Shown here in pieces: positions 27,201-36,039 of a stretch of DNA of 64,000 nt (position 1 is the first letter of the stretch; every line of letters begins with the position of its first letter). Made by a program: the position numbers and the translations under genes. Source of the stretch: an uncultured Gammaproteobacteria bacterium (GTDB lineage Bacteria > Pseudomonadota > Gammaproteobacteria > Arenicellales > Poriferihabitantaceae). Where the stretch lies: the NCBI GenBank assembly GCA_937992195.1, contig CALKKV010000008.1, forward strand, positions 1 through 64,000, read 5' to 3'. Under the pieces are notes generated by a model. That model saw only the letters and a list, made by a program, of their open reading frames with translations. It did not search any database and had not been told where the DNA came from.

Positions 27201-28444
27201 TGTTTAATACTGGCTTTGCGCCGCAGGCATCTTGTTCTACTTTACGAACCTTGTATGTAAAGAATTTTACAGATCGTTCTGTGAGTGCGATCGATGTTGC
27301 TGAATGGATGCATGATGGGGAATTGAACCCGAGCGTGGTTAACATACCGCTTGTACAAGCGGAAGACGATACACTCGAAGAAGATGAGTTAGCGGGTCTT
27401 AAGCTCTTTTATCATTCCGAACAACCTATGTTCGGAGAGGAAGGTTATATCAGTTGTGCAAGCTGTCATATGGGTGGAGGTCATGATGGCCAAGTGTGGA
27501 ATATGACAAGTTTTGGTGAGGGTTTGCGAAATACTTTGTCTTTGAACGGTCAGTCAGGTACGCGTTTTGGAAATTTGCACTGGACCAGCAATTTTGATGA
27601 GGTGCAAGATTTTATTTTGCAAATTATTAATCTGAACAAAGGAACTGCCGATGTAGATTCTTTTGATGCCAATCGTGACCCGTTGTTTGTTAGTACAACG
27701 GGTTTATCAAGTAAAATAGATCAACTTGCTGCCTATATAGAAAGTTTGGGTAAGGATACTGTTCGCCGTTCTGTCGTAAAAGGTGGCGGTGGTGCAGCCC
27801 GTCAACGGGGAGAGCAACTCTTTTACGATCGAAATTGTGCGAGCTGCCATGCTCCACCCGCTTTTACCGATGGGAATTTACATGATGTTGGAACAGGTTT
27901 AGAAATACGTACACCCCGGCTAACTGAGTTAGCTGATTCTGCACCTTATTTGCACGATGGCAGAGCTGCACAATTAACAGATGTGTTTTCCAATGGGACA
28001 ACACATATCAATCATACTTCGGGATTGTCCGCTCAGCAACGTGGGGATTTAGTAACGTATCTTTTGTCCATTGACAAAGGGAACTTTATCTCGGATTCAG
28101 CGATATTCACTGGCCTTCCATCTTTTGTCGGTCAGTTTGGCGCTTTGATTACGTTACCCGCTGACGAGAGTGAATGGCAAACATGCGCTGAGCAAAATGA
28201 GATTTGTGAGGTGCCGGAAGGCGCCACGATACGCTATGGTGCCAACGGGGTTTATCACTATCTGCACGATCAATCTGGGTCGGTGGATTGTAGTGATGAC
28301 AGGTTTGGCAATGCAATTTCAGGAGCAATCAAGCAATGCGAGTTTTTCAATCCTATAGTTACTGAGATCGCTGAAACGGATGATGGGCTTTTTTGTATAC
28401 CGATTAAAGCGAAAACTGGTCCGCCTGTGTTGATTTGTCTCTAA
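24299..28444 (+). CDS. Giant secreted dihaem protein with propeller-like and Ig-like domains
   Basis: 1381 residues with a signal peptide of about 29 residues (ending SYAA). Residues about 50-480 contain LVIVD-like repeats (VIDTAWNLEDLTNPQLIG, MAIYDLSNMD, YIVDFTDPRDPEL). About 535-640 is a bacterial Ig-like domain (DTRAPYVSGHRP ... SYRVEVSGIQDFMGNTMSPY). About 660-1010 is a second propeller-like region. The C-terminal part carries two haem c motifs, CASCH at 1053-1057 and CASCH at 1180-1184, with RNTLSLNG and PYLHDGR segments as in cytochrome c peroxidase/MauG proteins. A short Cys-containing tail follows. It probably acts in the periplasm or on the cell surface in redox chemistry; the substrate is unknown. 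It appears to be transcribed alone. Confidence 0.72.
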   Translation: MIPSTAAQKLSLTVAVILYLLTHPNSYAAEYPPNIDYGQQGDFIAKRGVDRGRTAILAPIGPILLNLPESPGSSAKNVDLSVIDTAWNLEDLTNPQLIGPFNCDNNGNNCTNGHGIHAHGVYTRFVNGRGYLRGNFRYQEGGFAFYDPSQPSLSQQIRRSENIGNQVSRGLGYGALTSRYTANDYWSYNPDQLDDPQLLTSFGSNMTPAEQAKIAALGYANELPVWLGNHESDVWDHVQLTGVTGFPIFSGNLMVFASDQLNTGMAIYDLSNMDSNNPPELLSIFKPELTEPGGRNVGLGGYWVEPYGGNKVAFLNRRNSSRDYPAFYIVDFTDPRDPELTCELYFDQDETSTQDGDFHTNPQYVNFQDQYAYVDHMKIDIEGCETAYAAAKAGNPNHIFSSSEITAFTFKFPDTHNYCDSSQYFRPLGQVGIFGGYDLGPEYFVTLDRAVPETDVGYYTWYVNQRTNQGASLSSSHAANVYGVDRDSSWQVGDTLRGPGGSQYQIVSISRGTEQANFQGMCFFVTDNEPDTRAPYVSGHRPLADQTNVGVNTMIHLHIPETLRSETVANAIRLIRLDTNVEVAIEHQLSHTGTIAVFPIQELALDASYRVEVSGIQDFMGNTMSPYSFTFTTGDTVIVTPPPPGDEPAPTFTGVPYYPNQSSQLACSPESVANNLWAVNPDNDLVSIVNTEHDPNFELSASLSNNISNQYEHPSSISRVGQRYVVTYRDSDVVVVYNSTGVIHRVIRTGYGTQPISSVADSNYLYVSLYRKGVGRSSTGDTSLGQFGEILKIRISDYQIESRLAVGPTPKGMALRGNRLLVTRFISPNTHAEIYDINTSNLSLTRTIRINKLTVPDDLDHGSGVPNFLNSIAFSPDGTRAYVAAVKQNVDNAELDDDNTVRPMAAIIDLVNNRDLNQNPATPVGTLDYDNAADPQFFSYLVNGDQAVVFQGNNAVRVFDADQGSQAVFNTGFAPQASCSTLRTLYVKNFTDRSVSAIDVAEWMHDGELNPSVVNIPLVQAEDDTLEEDELAGLKLFYHSEQPMFGEEGYISCASCHMGGGHDGQVWNMTSFGEGLRNTLSLNGQSGTRFGNLHWTSNFDEVQDFILQIINLNKGTADVDSFDANRDPLFVSTTGLSSKIDQLAAYIESLGKDTVRRSVVKGGGGAARQRGEQLFYDRNCASCHAPPAFTDGNLHDVGTGLEIRTPRLTELADSAPYLHDGRAAQLTDVFSNGTTHINHTSGLSAQQRGDLVTYLLSIDKGNFISDSAIFTGLPSFVGQFGALITLPADESEWQTCAEQNEICEVPEGATIRYGANGVYHYLHDQSGSVDCSDDRFGNAISGAIKQCEFFNPIVTEIAETDDGLFCIPIKAKTGPPVLICL

Positions 28445-28512
28445 GTAGAACTTGATCGAATCAAACCAAGTGGGATAAAAACTCTTCCCCATCAATCTCC
28501 TGAGCGCTCGCG

Positions 28513-30354
28513 CTAGGTGTAATCGTCAAATGATCCCTGGTTAAGTTTATACAGACGGGCATACAGCCCTTCGTCGGCAACTAAAGAATCATGATTGCCT
28601 TGTTCGATAATTTCTCCGTCTCGCAACACCAGTATCCGGTCTGCGCCACGGATTGTTGCCAGTCGATGGGCAATAATAATTGCTGTTCTGCCTCTTAACA
28701 ATTGAACAAGTGCCTGCTGAATTTCTCTTTCGGTATAGCTGTCTATATTTGCTGTGGCTTCGTCGAGAATCAGAATTCGTGTGTCAGCCACTAACGCGCG
28801 GGCAAACGAAATCAATTGGCGTTGACCAAGTGAGAGATTGCTGCCTCGCTGATCCAGTTCGGTGTCATAACCGAGGGGCAGGGCGCATATGAAATCATGA
28901 GCGCCAACGGTTTTCGCCGCTGACTCGATATCTTCACGAGTTGCTGTAAGAGTATGGTAGCGAATGTTGTCGCGCACCGTGCCGGAGAACAAAAAGGGTT
29001 CTTGCAAAACCATGCCCACTTCCGCGCCAATTGAATCTAGAGCGATGTCGCGCACATTATGCCCGCCAATTCGGATCGACCCGCTGTCGACATCATAAAA
29101 ACGATGCAACAGCGATATCACACTGGTTTTGCCAGAGCCCGTTGGCCCGACAAGAGCAACGACTTCACCTGCATCTACCCGAAAGCTGATTTCTTTTAAT
29201 ACCGGGCGATCAGCTTCGTAGGCGAAAGATACGTTATCGAATTCAACGGAGCCATCATGTTGATTGAGCGTGATGGCATTCGGATTATCCTGCACCGCCA
29301 AAGGTACATCGAGCACTTCGAAAATTCGCTGACCGGATGCCATGGCGCGCTGCATAATGCTGTACTGAATTGTCAATGAGCGAATCGGATCGAAGAAACG
29401 CTGGATGTAGAACAGAAACGCCACCATCACTCCGAGTTCAAGATTTCCATCCAGCACCATGTCTCCGCCAATTAATACAACGATTACCATTGCTAAGCCG
29501 GTTAAGGTGTCGACAATGGGCACCATCATATTCGAGAGCTGGGACGCGCGTAAATGCGCAGTCAGGTTCGCTTTCACCTTTTCACCAAACAGCTGATAGT
29601 TGAGCTGCTCTCGACTCATTGATTGAATGGCGCGAATACCGTGCACGTTTTCAGCAAGCGCGCCATTCACCGTGGAGCTGGTTTCCCGTGCGGTGAGAAA
29701 CGCCTTTCTTGCATAGGGTAGCCACACAATTCGAACTATGAGTAATGCTGGCACCACGGTAAGTGTGAGTAGACCTAGACGAAGATCCAGCCAAAGTAAG
29801 ACCGTGCAAATGCCAATCAGCAGAACCAAATCGCCGAGGGCAAAAATAGAGGTTTCCAGAAACTCCTGCAATGAATTGACATCACCTTGCAGCCTCGACA
29901 TCAATCGGCCGACTTCGGTTTTATCCATGAAAGATAATGAAACCACTTGCAGGTGCGCATACATAGCGCGGCGTAAATCGAAAAGCAGATTGCCAGCCAC
30001 CCGGCCAACTAAAAATTCCTGCACCATATTCGCCAGGTAGTTGATAACGACGACGACAAAGAAACCAATAACAATAATATGCAGTAGTTCAAGACCCGGC
30101 TGATCGCCAAAGAGTGCGTTATCAATTGCAAATCGAATGAGAAGAGGGATCGATATTTGTGTGCTGGTAAAGACCAGCACTCCAATCATCGCGATGAAAA
30201 GTGTGCGTTTATATGGTTTGATAAAAGCCCAGAATCGACGAAGAATTTCACCATCAAAAGCCGCGCCAAACATTTCTTCTTCGAAAGCGTCCTGCGAACC
30301 GACTACCGCTAATGGTTCTTGCTTTTGTTTCTCTTGAGACGAAGTGTTATTCAT
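28513..30354 (-). CDS. ABC exporter half-transporter, MdlB-like
   Basis: 613 residues: N-terminal six-helix exporter domain (about 40-330) and a C-terminal ATPase with GPTGSGKTS, LSLGQRQ signature, ILILDEATANID (catalytic Glu present) and an IIAHRLATIR switch His. The start overlaps the end of the partner gene at 30351 by 4 bases. The pair makes a heterodimeric exporter of the MdlAB/LmrCD/TM287-288 kind, moving lipids, drugs or peptides outwards. The substrate cannot be told. Confidence 0.87.
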   Translation of the reverse strand: MNNTSSQEKQKQEPLAVVGSQDAFEEEMFGAAFDGEILRRFWAFIKPYKRTLFIAMIGVLVFTSTQISIPLLIRFAIDNALFGDQPGLELLHIIVIGFFVVVVINYLANMVQEFLVGRVAGNLLFDLRRAMYAHLQVVSLSFMDKTEVGRLMSRLQGDVNSLQEFLETSIFALGDLVLLIGICTVLLWLDLRLGLLTLTVVPALLIVRIVWLPYARKAFLTARETSSTVNGALAENVHGIRAIQSMSREQLNYQLFGEKVKANLTAHLRASQLSNMMVPIVDTLTGLAMVIVVLIGGDMVLDGNLELGVMVAFLFYIQRFFDPIRSLTIQYSIMQRAMASGQRIFEVLDVPLAVQDNPNAITLNQHDGSVEFDNVSFAYEADRPVLKEISFRVDAGEVVALVGPTGSGKTSVISLLHRFYDVDSGSIRIGGHNVRDIALDSIGAEVGMVLQEPFLFSGTVRDNIRYHTLTATREDIESAAKTVGAHDFICALPLGYDTELDQRGSNLSLGQRQLISFARALVADTRILILDEATANIDSYTEREIQQALVQLLRGRTAIIIAHRLATIRGADRILVLRDGEIIEQGNHDSLVADEGLYARLYKLNQGSFDDYT

Positions 30355-32228
30355 GATTCGGAGATGTGTCCTTGTGTCCCAGTAGTTTGCAGCGCTAACA
30401 AGTTGGCGTAACGACCACCAAGTGCAACCAGCTCTTCGTGAGAACCACGTTCAATGATGCGCCCTTGATCCAGAAACAAAATTTCGTCTGCATGAGCCAG
30501 AGAAGACAAACGATGCGCGACGATAATAGTCGCACGGGCCTCCATATGCTTGCTTAAGGATTGGCGAATCTGTAGTTCGGTGCCCGCGTCCACCGCCGCA
30601 GTAGCATCATCAAAAACTAGAACGCCAGACTCCGGCAGAATGCTTCGGGCAATTGCTAGACGTTGCCTTTGTCCTCCCGACAAGGAAACGCCTCGTTCAC
30701 CAATCAGCGTGTTATATGTGTCGGGCAGCTGATTAATATACTGATGAAGCTGCGCTGTCTCAGTTGCCTGCCGAATTGCGCTGCGATCTGCCCAAGGATC
30801 ACCATACGCGATGTTGGTATCTACCGCTGAGGTAAAAAGAAAAGCATCCTGTTGCACAACGCTGACGAAGCGTCTAAGTTCTGGCAGTCGAAAATTTTTG
30901 ACATTGATTCCGGCGATCGTGATTCGACCTTCGTCGACATCATAAAATCTGGGAATCAGATTGGCGATAGTCGATTTCCCACTGCCTGGTGGCCCAACAA
31001 TGCCAAGAACCTTTCCCGGTTCTATTTCAAAACTAATATCCGTTAACGTGAGCGCTTCTTTATTGTGATCGTAGTAATCAAAACTCACCCCTTCAAAGCG
31101 TATGGTGCCCTTCGCATCTTTAGGAATAGTAACTGCGTCCTGGTGTTCCCGTATATCGGAATCCATATCCAGAATTTCAAATACTCTAGAGCCACAGGTG
31201 GAGGTGCGGGCAATCGAATTTACCATCCAGGCAATTTGTCGAACCGGTTGCTGTAAGATGGTCATAAAGGTGAGAAACGTGGCGAGTTCTCCTACCGTGA
31301 TTCGACCACTAAGCACGTGTTCACCACCTATCCAAAGCACCAGCCCCATCGAAAGAAAAAACGAAAATGTCATGGCGGTGGTGCTGGCGACAAAAACCCA
31401 AATACGGTTTTGTGTGATGTGTCTTGCAATGCTGGATATTTGGTCAAAGCGCGCCAACTCGAATCGAACTGCAGCAAATGCCCGCACCACGCGGATGCCG
31501 CCAAGATTTTCTTCCATTACCCGGGTTAGCACGCTCAATTCTTCTTGCAATGCATACCACAATGCGCGCAATTTGAGTCTTGCTAAACTAGCGCCTACGG
31601 CTACCAAAGGCACAAATGCCAGCGCCACCAGCGCTAACGACGAATCGAGTGAAACCAACATGGCGCCACCACCAAATATCAGCACAACCAGCAAAATTAT
31701 TCTGAGAATGCCGGTATGTACCCATTGTCGAATACCTTCGATATCCAGTATTCCTCGGGTCATCACATCGCCGGTATGGGTTTGGTCGTGATAACGAAAG
31801 CTAAGCTGCTGAAGTTTGGCGTAGTAATCCAGACGCAACCGGTAGCCAATAAGATGCCCGACTGCTTCCCCTTGATAGTTTTGCACCATGGTTACCAGAC
31901 CGCGAAAAACCGAAACCGCAAATAACCACCATGCAGTAATCACCAAAGCGTTGCTTGCACTGGTTTCTGACAAAGATAAATCCCCCAGTATGCCTTGCGC
32001 ATTATCCACTGCATCACCGATTAAACGAGGTATGACGATTTGTGCAATGGCAGCAAGAATCGTTGCCACAATAGCGAGAGTCATCCGCCAGGGATGGTCG
32101 AAAGCCATTCGAGAAATTCGCAATAGTGTGCGGGAATCAAACCCGATCGCAGCGCGATTAATGCGAGCCGAACGTGGTACGAGGGGTAGAGGTGCCGGGT
32201 TTTCGGAATGATTAACTGAAACAGTCAT
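30351..32228 (-). CDS. ABC exporter half-transporter, MdlA-like, with degenerate Walker B
   Basis: 625 residues with the same exporter-plus-ATPase layout as its partner. Walker A GPPGSGKST, signature LSGGQRQRLA and switch VAHRLSSL are intact, but Walker B reads VLVFDDATAAVD: the catalytic Glu after the Walker B Asp is replaced by Asp. Heterodimeric exporters usually have one such degenerate site, so this supports obligate pairing with the downstream subunit. First gene of the two-gene operon. Confidence 0.87.
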   Translation of the reverse strand: MTVSVNHSENPAPLPLVPRSARINRAAIGFDSRTLLRISRMAFDHPWRMTLAIVATILAAIAQIVIPRLIGDAVDNAQGILGDLSLSETSASNALVITAWWLFAVSVFRGLVTMVQNYQGEAVGHLIGYRLRLDYYAKLQQLSFRYHDQTHTGDVMTRGILDIEGIRQWVHTGILRIILLVVLIFGGGAMLVSLDSSLALVALAFVPLVAVGASLARLKLRALWYALQEELSVLTRVMEENLGGIRVVRAFAAVRFELARFDQISSIARHITQNRIWVFVASTTAMTFSFFLSMGLVLWIGGEHVLSGRITVGELATFLTFMTILQQPVRQIAWMVNSIARTSTCGSRVFEILDMDSDIREHQDAVTIPKDAKGTIRFEGVSFDYYDHNKEALTLTDISFEIEPGKVLGIVGPPGSGKSTIANLIPRFYDVDEGRITIAGINVKNFRLPELRRFVSVVQQDAFLFTSAVDTNIAYGDPWADRSAIRQATETAQLHQYINQLPDTYNTLIGERGVSLSGGQRQRLAIARSILPESGVLVFDDATAAVDAGTELQIRQSLSKHMEARATIIVAHRLSSLAHADEILFLDQGRIIERGSHEELVALGGRYANLLALQTTGTQGHISES

Positions 32229-32451
32229 TCGAAAGGTTGTAACATAAAATCTTGTTGTCTTGCGAGGTTAAAAAACAAAGAAGAATTCTGATGAGGTTAA
32301 AGCGCTAAATCTGAAAGAGGGTTTATTTATGGAAGGGCGAGAAAATATTGACTCGCCTACAATATATCCCATTATTTTTGATGCGTGGTGTGGATGTATG
32401 TGGTGAAAATGACTTTGAAGACTTTGCTAGCGATTAATTTCAGTTTCTACT

Positions 32452-32625
32452 CTAGTACGTGTAAAACGGCTGTGATGACCTCGGTGGTTTTAGAGATGCC
32501 ACTGAGGTCTGGTGTATAAATTCCCCGGTTCAATGTTTCCCCAACGGCTTGCTCAGTTTGGCCGAGGGGATAAAGGGATAAGGGGGCATGCGTAATGACT
32601 TCCACGGATAGTCCGAGATAGCTTT
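32452..32625 (-). pseudogene. 3' remnant of an isopropylmalate/tartrate dehydrogenase-like gene
   Basis: The minus strand of the 32229-32703 spacer reads GQTEQAVGETLNRGIYTPDL, then SGISKTTEVITAVLHVLE and a stop at 32452. A TPDL-G/S-G-x-(S/K)-T-T-E-x-x-x-A-V ending is typical of the C-terminus of decarboxylating isopropylmalate/isocitrate/tartrate dehydrogenases. The frame is closed by a stop about 55 codons upstream, and nothing of the catalytic domain remains. Assigned from a short motif, so moderate confidence only. Confidence 0.5.
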
Positions 32626-32703
32626 GGCTATATCAGGGTTGTGGAAAACATAGCCCGGAGAAAGAACTGTTCCGAGCCATGCTTTGATTCCCATAAATAG
32701 AGC

Positions 32704-33900
32704 TTAGTACAAAGACAGCTGACCCCGAAGTTCTCCGCTCGGATTGGCTTCTGTATGAATATTGATGTAAATATTCCCTTCTTTAATTGCAGCACTGAGT
32801 ACATCCAGTGGCTGACCAGCGAAGGGACCCACCAAATCTGCAGCTGTTAATGTGCCGGAAATGAATCTAGATAATCTTCGTACCTGACGTAGATTACTAG
32901 GGTCGAAGTCGGCTGGTAGGAGTGACGCAACCACCGGACCATTTTCACCCACTGCACCAAGGTGTAAGTGTGCCATTGTGATGTTACGAAGCCTGAGGAA
33001 GATATTTCTGAATCTCAGCTCGTCGCCTAATTCATTTAGTGAGTACGCGGCAAAACCAAACGCACGAGTAGCCACAGGTGGAACTTCTTCACTGCCGCTT
33101 AGTCGAGTTGAAAAAACAAGCGGGCCCTCAACCACTGGAGTAGCGTTGAAACTAATTTTGACAACCGGATATCCGTCTACTGCAAAATCAGCCATTGCAA
33201 ACCTCGGATCAGCAAGAATATTGCCACCATCTTCTGGTTGACGAAATTGAACCAGACCAGAAGCGTCCCCGAAATCCAGGATAACTCCGTTTTCGTCTTC
33301 ACCGGTATTGCCAGCAGCTTGACCGAAAAAAGCAGTGTTCGCTGGTATTTCATCGTTCACTTCGGTGCCGGCATCGAGAAGATCTTGTTGCGTAACAAAA
33401 AAGTCTTGAGCTATAAAGTTTCCTAGTTCATCAAAAACAGGGTGAGCCAGCGGATTTCCATTGGCATACCAAAAGTCGTTGCTTGGTAATACCATCGAAC
33501 CATAACTAAAGTAACGGTTAGCGATATTAGTGGAATCCAGAACAAAACTTTGGCTGGCGATTTCTCCTGGACCAATCGGACCGTTTGGCCCAGGGATAGT
33601 GGCATCAACTCCATCTGGTTGGAGTGAAACGAAGTCTGCTGCGAGATCAGCATTGTTTCCATCCTCTGCCAGTCGCTCAATCGCAACACTACCTGGCACT
33701 GGCAGACTGCTGGCCGGTGTGCCGCCGTTATAAAGGTCAAAGGTTCCGTCATGGAAACCTACCCAATGAGGTGTTTGAAACGTACCATTTTGTGGTGCTA
33801 GGTTTTCGATGGTTACGGTAACCCGCACAGATTCTGCATAGGCTGAACCCGTCGCGATGAGTGAAGCACCGACAAGTGCATAAAGTAAATTCTTTTTCAT
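32704..33900 (-). CDS. Secreted spondin_N / CHRD domain protein
   Basis: 398 residues with a clear signal peptide (MKKNLLYALVGASLIATGSAYA|ES, about 22 residues) and an AGGAG ribosome-binding site 9 bases before the ATG. The first part (VRVTVTIENLAPQNG, TPHWVGFHDG, LAEDG) is a spondin N-type domain. The last 120 residues (FSTRLSGSEEVPPVATRAFGFAAY ... MAHLHLGA ... INIHTEANPSGELRGQL, read with gaps) are a CHRD domain. Likely periplasmic or extracellular; CHRD proteins are common in marine bacteria but have no settled function. Confidence 0.85.
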   Translation of the reverse strand: MKKNLLYALVGASLIATGSAYAESVRVTVTIENLAPQNGTFQTPHWVGFHDGTFDLYNGGTPASSLPVPGSVAIERLAEDGNNADLAADFVSLQPDGVDATIPGPNGPIGPGEIASQSFVLDSTNIANRYFSYGSMVLPSNDFWYANGNPLAHPVFDELGNFIAQDFFVTQQDLLDAGTEVNDEIPANTAFFGQAAGNTGEDENGVILDFGDASGLVQFRQPEDGGNILADPRFAMADFAVDGYPVVKISFNATPVVEGPLVFSTRLSGSEEVPPVATRAFGFAAYSLNELGDELRFRNIFLRLRNITMAHLHLGAVGENGPVVASLLPADFDPSNLRQVRRLSRFISGTLTAADLVGPFAGQPLDVLSAAIKEGNIYINIHTEANPSGELRGQLSLY

Positions 33901-34241
33901 TGTTTTCTCCTATGAAAGGTAGTCAAAAATTTAGTAAATAGAAATAAAGGGTTAAATTCAAAGTGGTAACTGAATTTCCACACCATCTACCGTATTCCCT
34001 TGTCTAGCATTTGAGAATTCCCTAAAACCGACTAGAGCCTATACAAATTTGAACAGCCGGAAAAATGAACTTTTTTGCTATTTCATAACTGCATAAAGGG
34101 TATGCACAAATAGCCAATACCCTTTATTTATCTGTGAGATATAGTGGTCGTATCTTGTCTAGTCGAGCTAAAGCTCTTTTTTATGTCCTCCTTGATTCAG
34201 TTTATGGGCCGCTACTTTCTTATCTTTACTATTCCTACACC
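33901..34241. other. AT-rich divergent promoter region
   Basis: No gene. It separates the leftward CHRD gene from the rightward LysR gene and is strongly AT-rich between 33910 and 34140, as expected for two back-to-back promoters. An in-frame extension of the LysR gene from 34134 has no family support. Confidence 0.5.
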
Positions 34242-35144
34242 ATGTTAAAAATATGGGATGATCTAAGGTGTTTTCTAGCGGTCGCCGAAACCGAAAGGCT
34301 GTCAGCTGCTGCGCAAAAAATTGGTAAAAGTCAGATATCTATCGTCGAGCAGATCGAGGGTTTGGAGGAGAGTTTGGATGCAAAATTGTTTATCCTTTTT
34401 GGTGAAAGGTTTACGAAAACAGAGTTAGGAAAAATAATATTTCTCTTAACTTTAGAGATTGAAGAAACTGTGCTTGATACAGAACGGTTTTCCGGTAAAA
34501 GAGAATCAGAAGCTAAGGGTAAAGTAAGTATTGCTATTACCGAGTGTATGGCTTCGTACTGGTTAGTTAGTAAACTGCCGCTACTATCGCAACGCTATCC
34601 AAAAATCGATTTGGAAATATTGACAGGAATCAACGGTGTGGAACTGCTGGAAAAGAAAGCAGATATTACCCTGTGTCTGGGCGAAACCAACTCAGAGATG
34701 TGGAGCAAGCGGAAAGTCGGTTGGGTTGAGTTTGGTCTCTACGTTTCTGACGAGTATCTTCGCAAATTCGGAGAACCCAAAAATTTTGGCTCACTTAGAA
34801 ACCATCGTGTGATTCAAGCTTCCAGGGAGTTGGCTAACCAGTCGCAGGCAGATGCTCTTCGTAACGTTGTGGAAAAGAGTGAAATTGCGTTTTCTACGAA
34901 TAGTATATTGGTTCAGTATATGGCAGCAACCGATGGTCTTGGTATCGCGGTATTGCCAAACTACTTGGTGGATGGTTCGCTAAATCTGCAACGTTTGCTG
35001 CCCGCGGAGTTTTCTATCAAACATGAACTGTGGTTGCTTTGTCATCATCACTCTATGGAAACAAGTACGTCACGTTACGTTTTGGAGTTTTTGACTGATT
35101 CACTAAAAAAAGATAGTCAGCTCTTTTGTCGGAATCTTGAGTAA
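34242..35144 (+). CDS. LysR-family transcriptional regulator (1)
   Basis: 300 residues from the ATG at 34242, where the usual LysR start (WDDLRCFLAVAETERLSAAA) begins. The winged helix-turn-helix is recognisable but divergent: KSQISIVEQIEGLEESLDAKLF replaces the usual QPAVSRxIxxLE pattern. The effector-binding domain follows (KVSIAITECMASYW). Convergent with a paralogue that ends 4 bases away. Target genes unknown; its upstream neighbour is the CHRD gene. Confidence 0.85.
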   Translation: MLKIWDDLRCFLAVAETERLSAAAQKIGKSQISIVEQIEGLEESLDAKLFILFGERFTKTELGKIIFLLTLEIEETVLDTERFSGKRESEAKGKVSIAITECMASYWLVSKLPLLSQRYPKIDLEILTGINGVELLEKKADITLCLGETNSEMWSKRKVGWVEFGLYVSDEYLRKFGEPKNFGSLRNHRVIQASRELANQSQADALRNVVEKSEIAFSTNSILVQYMAATDGLGIAVLPNYLVDGSLNLQRLLPAEFSIKHELWLLCHHHSMETSTSRYVLEFLTDSLKKDSQLFCRNLE

Positions 35145-35148
35145 CAAT

Positions 35149-36039
35149 TCATTGAACCAAAAGAGTTTTATCATTTTTAATTTGATCTTTGAAGAAATCT
35201 CTAACAGCGCTCACTCGTGCGGTAAACTTTAAACCACGGTGGGTTAGCAACCAAATGTCGAGCGTTGTCTCGAATTCTTCAAGTAAGATGCGCTTTAGGT
35301 TTGGCGATCTCTCAGCGACATAGTTTGGCAGTGATGTGATACCGAGTCCGTTAACGACAGCTTGAGTTTGTATGGCAAGGTTATTGGTGAACAAACCTAT
35401 ATTGGATTGTTCTGTGAGAGAGCGTAATTCACGTGCCTGGATGAAATTTGCGATCTCGCCAACAGCTTCAATTATTTTGTGGTCGGCGAGATCAGACAGC
35501 TTGCGTGGTTCATTGAATTGCGCCAAATATTCAGTAGATGCGTAAAGACCGAATCCAACCTTACCCAAACACTGACCAACTAGTTCTTCATCCCCTGGGC
35601 TCCCAATTCGAAGTGCGACATCTGATTCACGCCTGAGCATATCTACCTGGGATATACCGCCGATGATTTCAAGTGTGATATCTGGGTGTTGCTCGTGAAA
35701 CAAAGGAATCTTCTCGAGTACCCAGGTGCTAGCTAGTCCCTCGCTGGTTGCAAGGGAAACTTTGCCTTCCAGTTTTTTCTCTTCACCAGATACCTGGTTG
35801 CTTATGATCCATGCGTTTTCCTCAATAGCAATTGCCGAATCCAAAATTTCTTCTCCAGTTGAGCTTAACAATAAACCATTTGGTAACCGTTCAAACAATC
35901 TAGCATCTAATGCATCTTCCATGGCTTTAATACGTCGTCCTACAGTCGGTTGAGTTACGCCGAGTTTTCGAGCGGCGCCGGACAGACTACCTGTTTCAGA
36001 AACAGCGAGGAAGTAGCGAATATCGTTTAGATCATACAT
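35149..36039 (-). CDS. LysR-family transcriptional regulator (2)
   Basis: 296 residues. Textbook N-terminal helix-turn-helix (DIRYFLAVSETGSLSGAARK, TQPTVGRRIKAMEDALDARLF) and a substrate-binding-like effector domain. It shares many positions with LysR (1), including the IPLFHEQHPDITLEIIGGI/LPLLSQRYPKIDLEILTGI region. It is tail-to-tail with it, which suggests an inverted local duplication. Its promoter region faces the peroxiredoxin / methanethiol oxidase group. Confidence 0.88.
   Translation of the reverse strand: MYDLNDIRYFLAVSETGSLSGAARKLGVTQPTVGRRIKAMEDALDARLFERLPNGLLLSSTGEEILDSAIAIEENAWIISNQVSGEEKKLEGKVSLATSEGLASTWVLEKIPLFHEQHPDITLEIIGGISQVDMLRRESDVALRIGSPGDEELVGQCLGKVGFGLYASTEYLAQFNEPRKLSDLADHKIIEAVGEIANFIQARELRSLTEQSNIGLFTNNLAIQTQAVVNGLGITSLPNYVAERSPNLKRILLEEFETTLDIWLLTHRGLKFTARVSAVRDFFKDQIKNDKTLLVQ

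Noticed and set aside
31102-31791. 229-codon plus-strand frame
   Set aside because: Long, but antisense to the exporter gene; rich in Ser/Thr/Arg as expected for a shadow frame.
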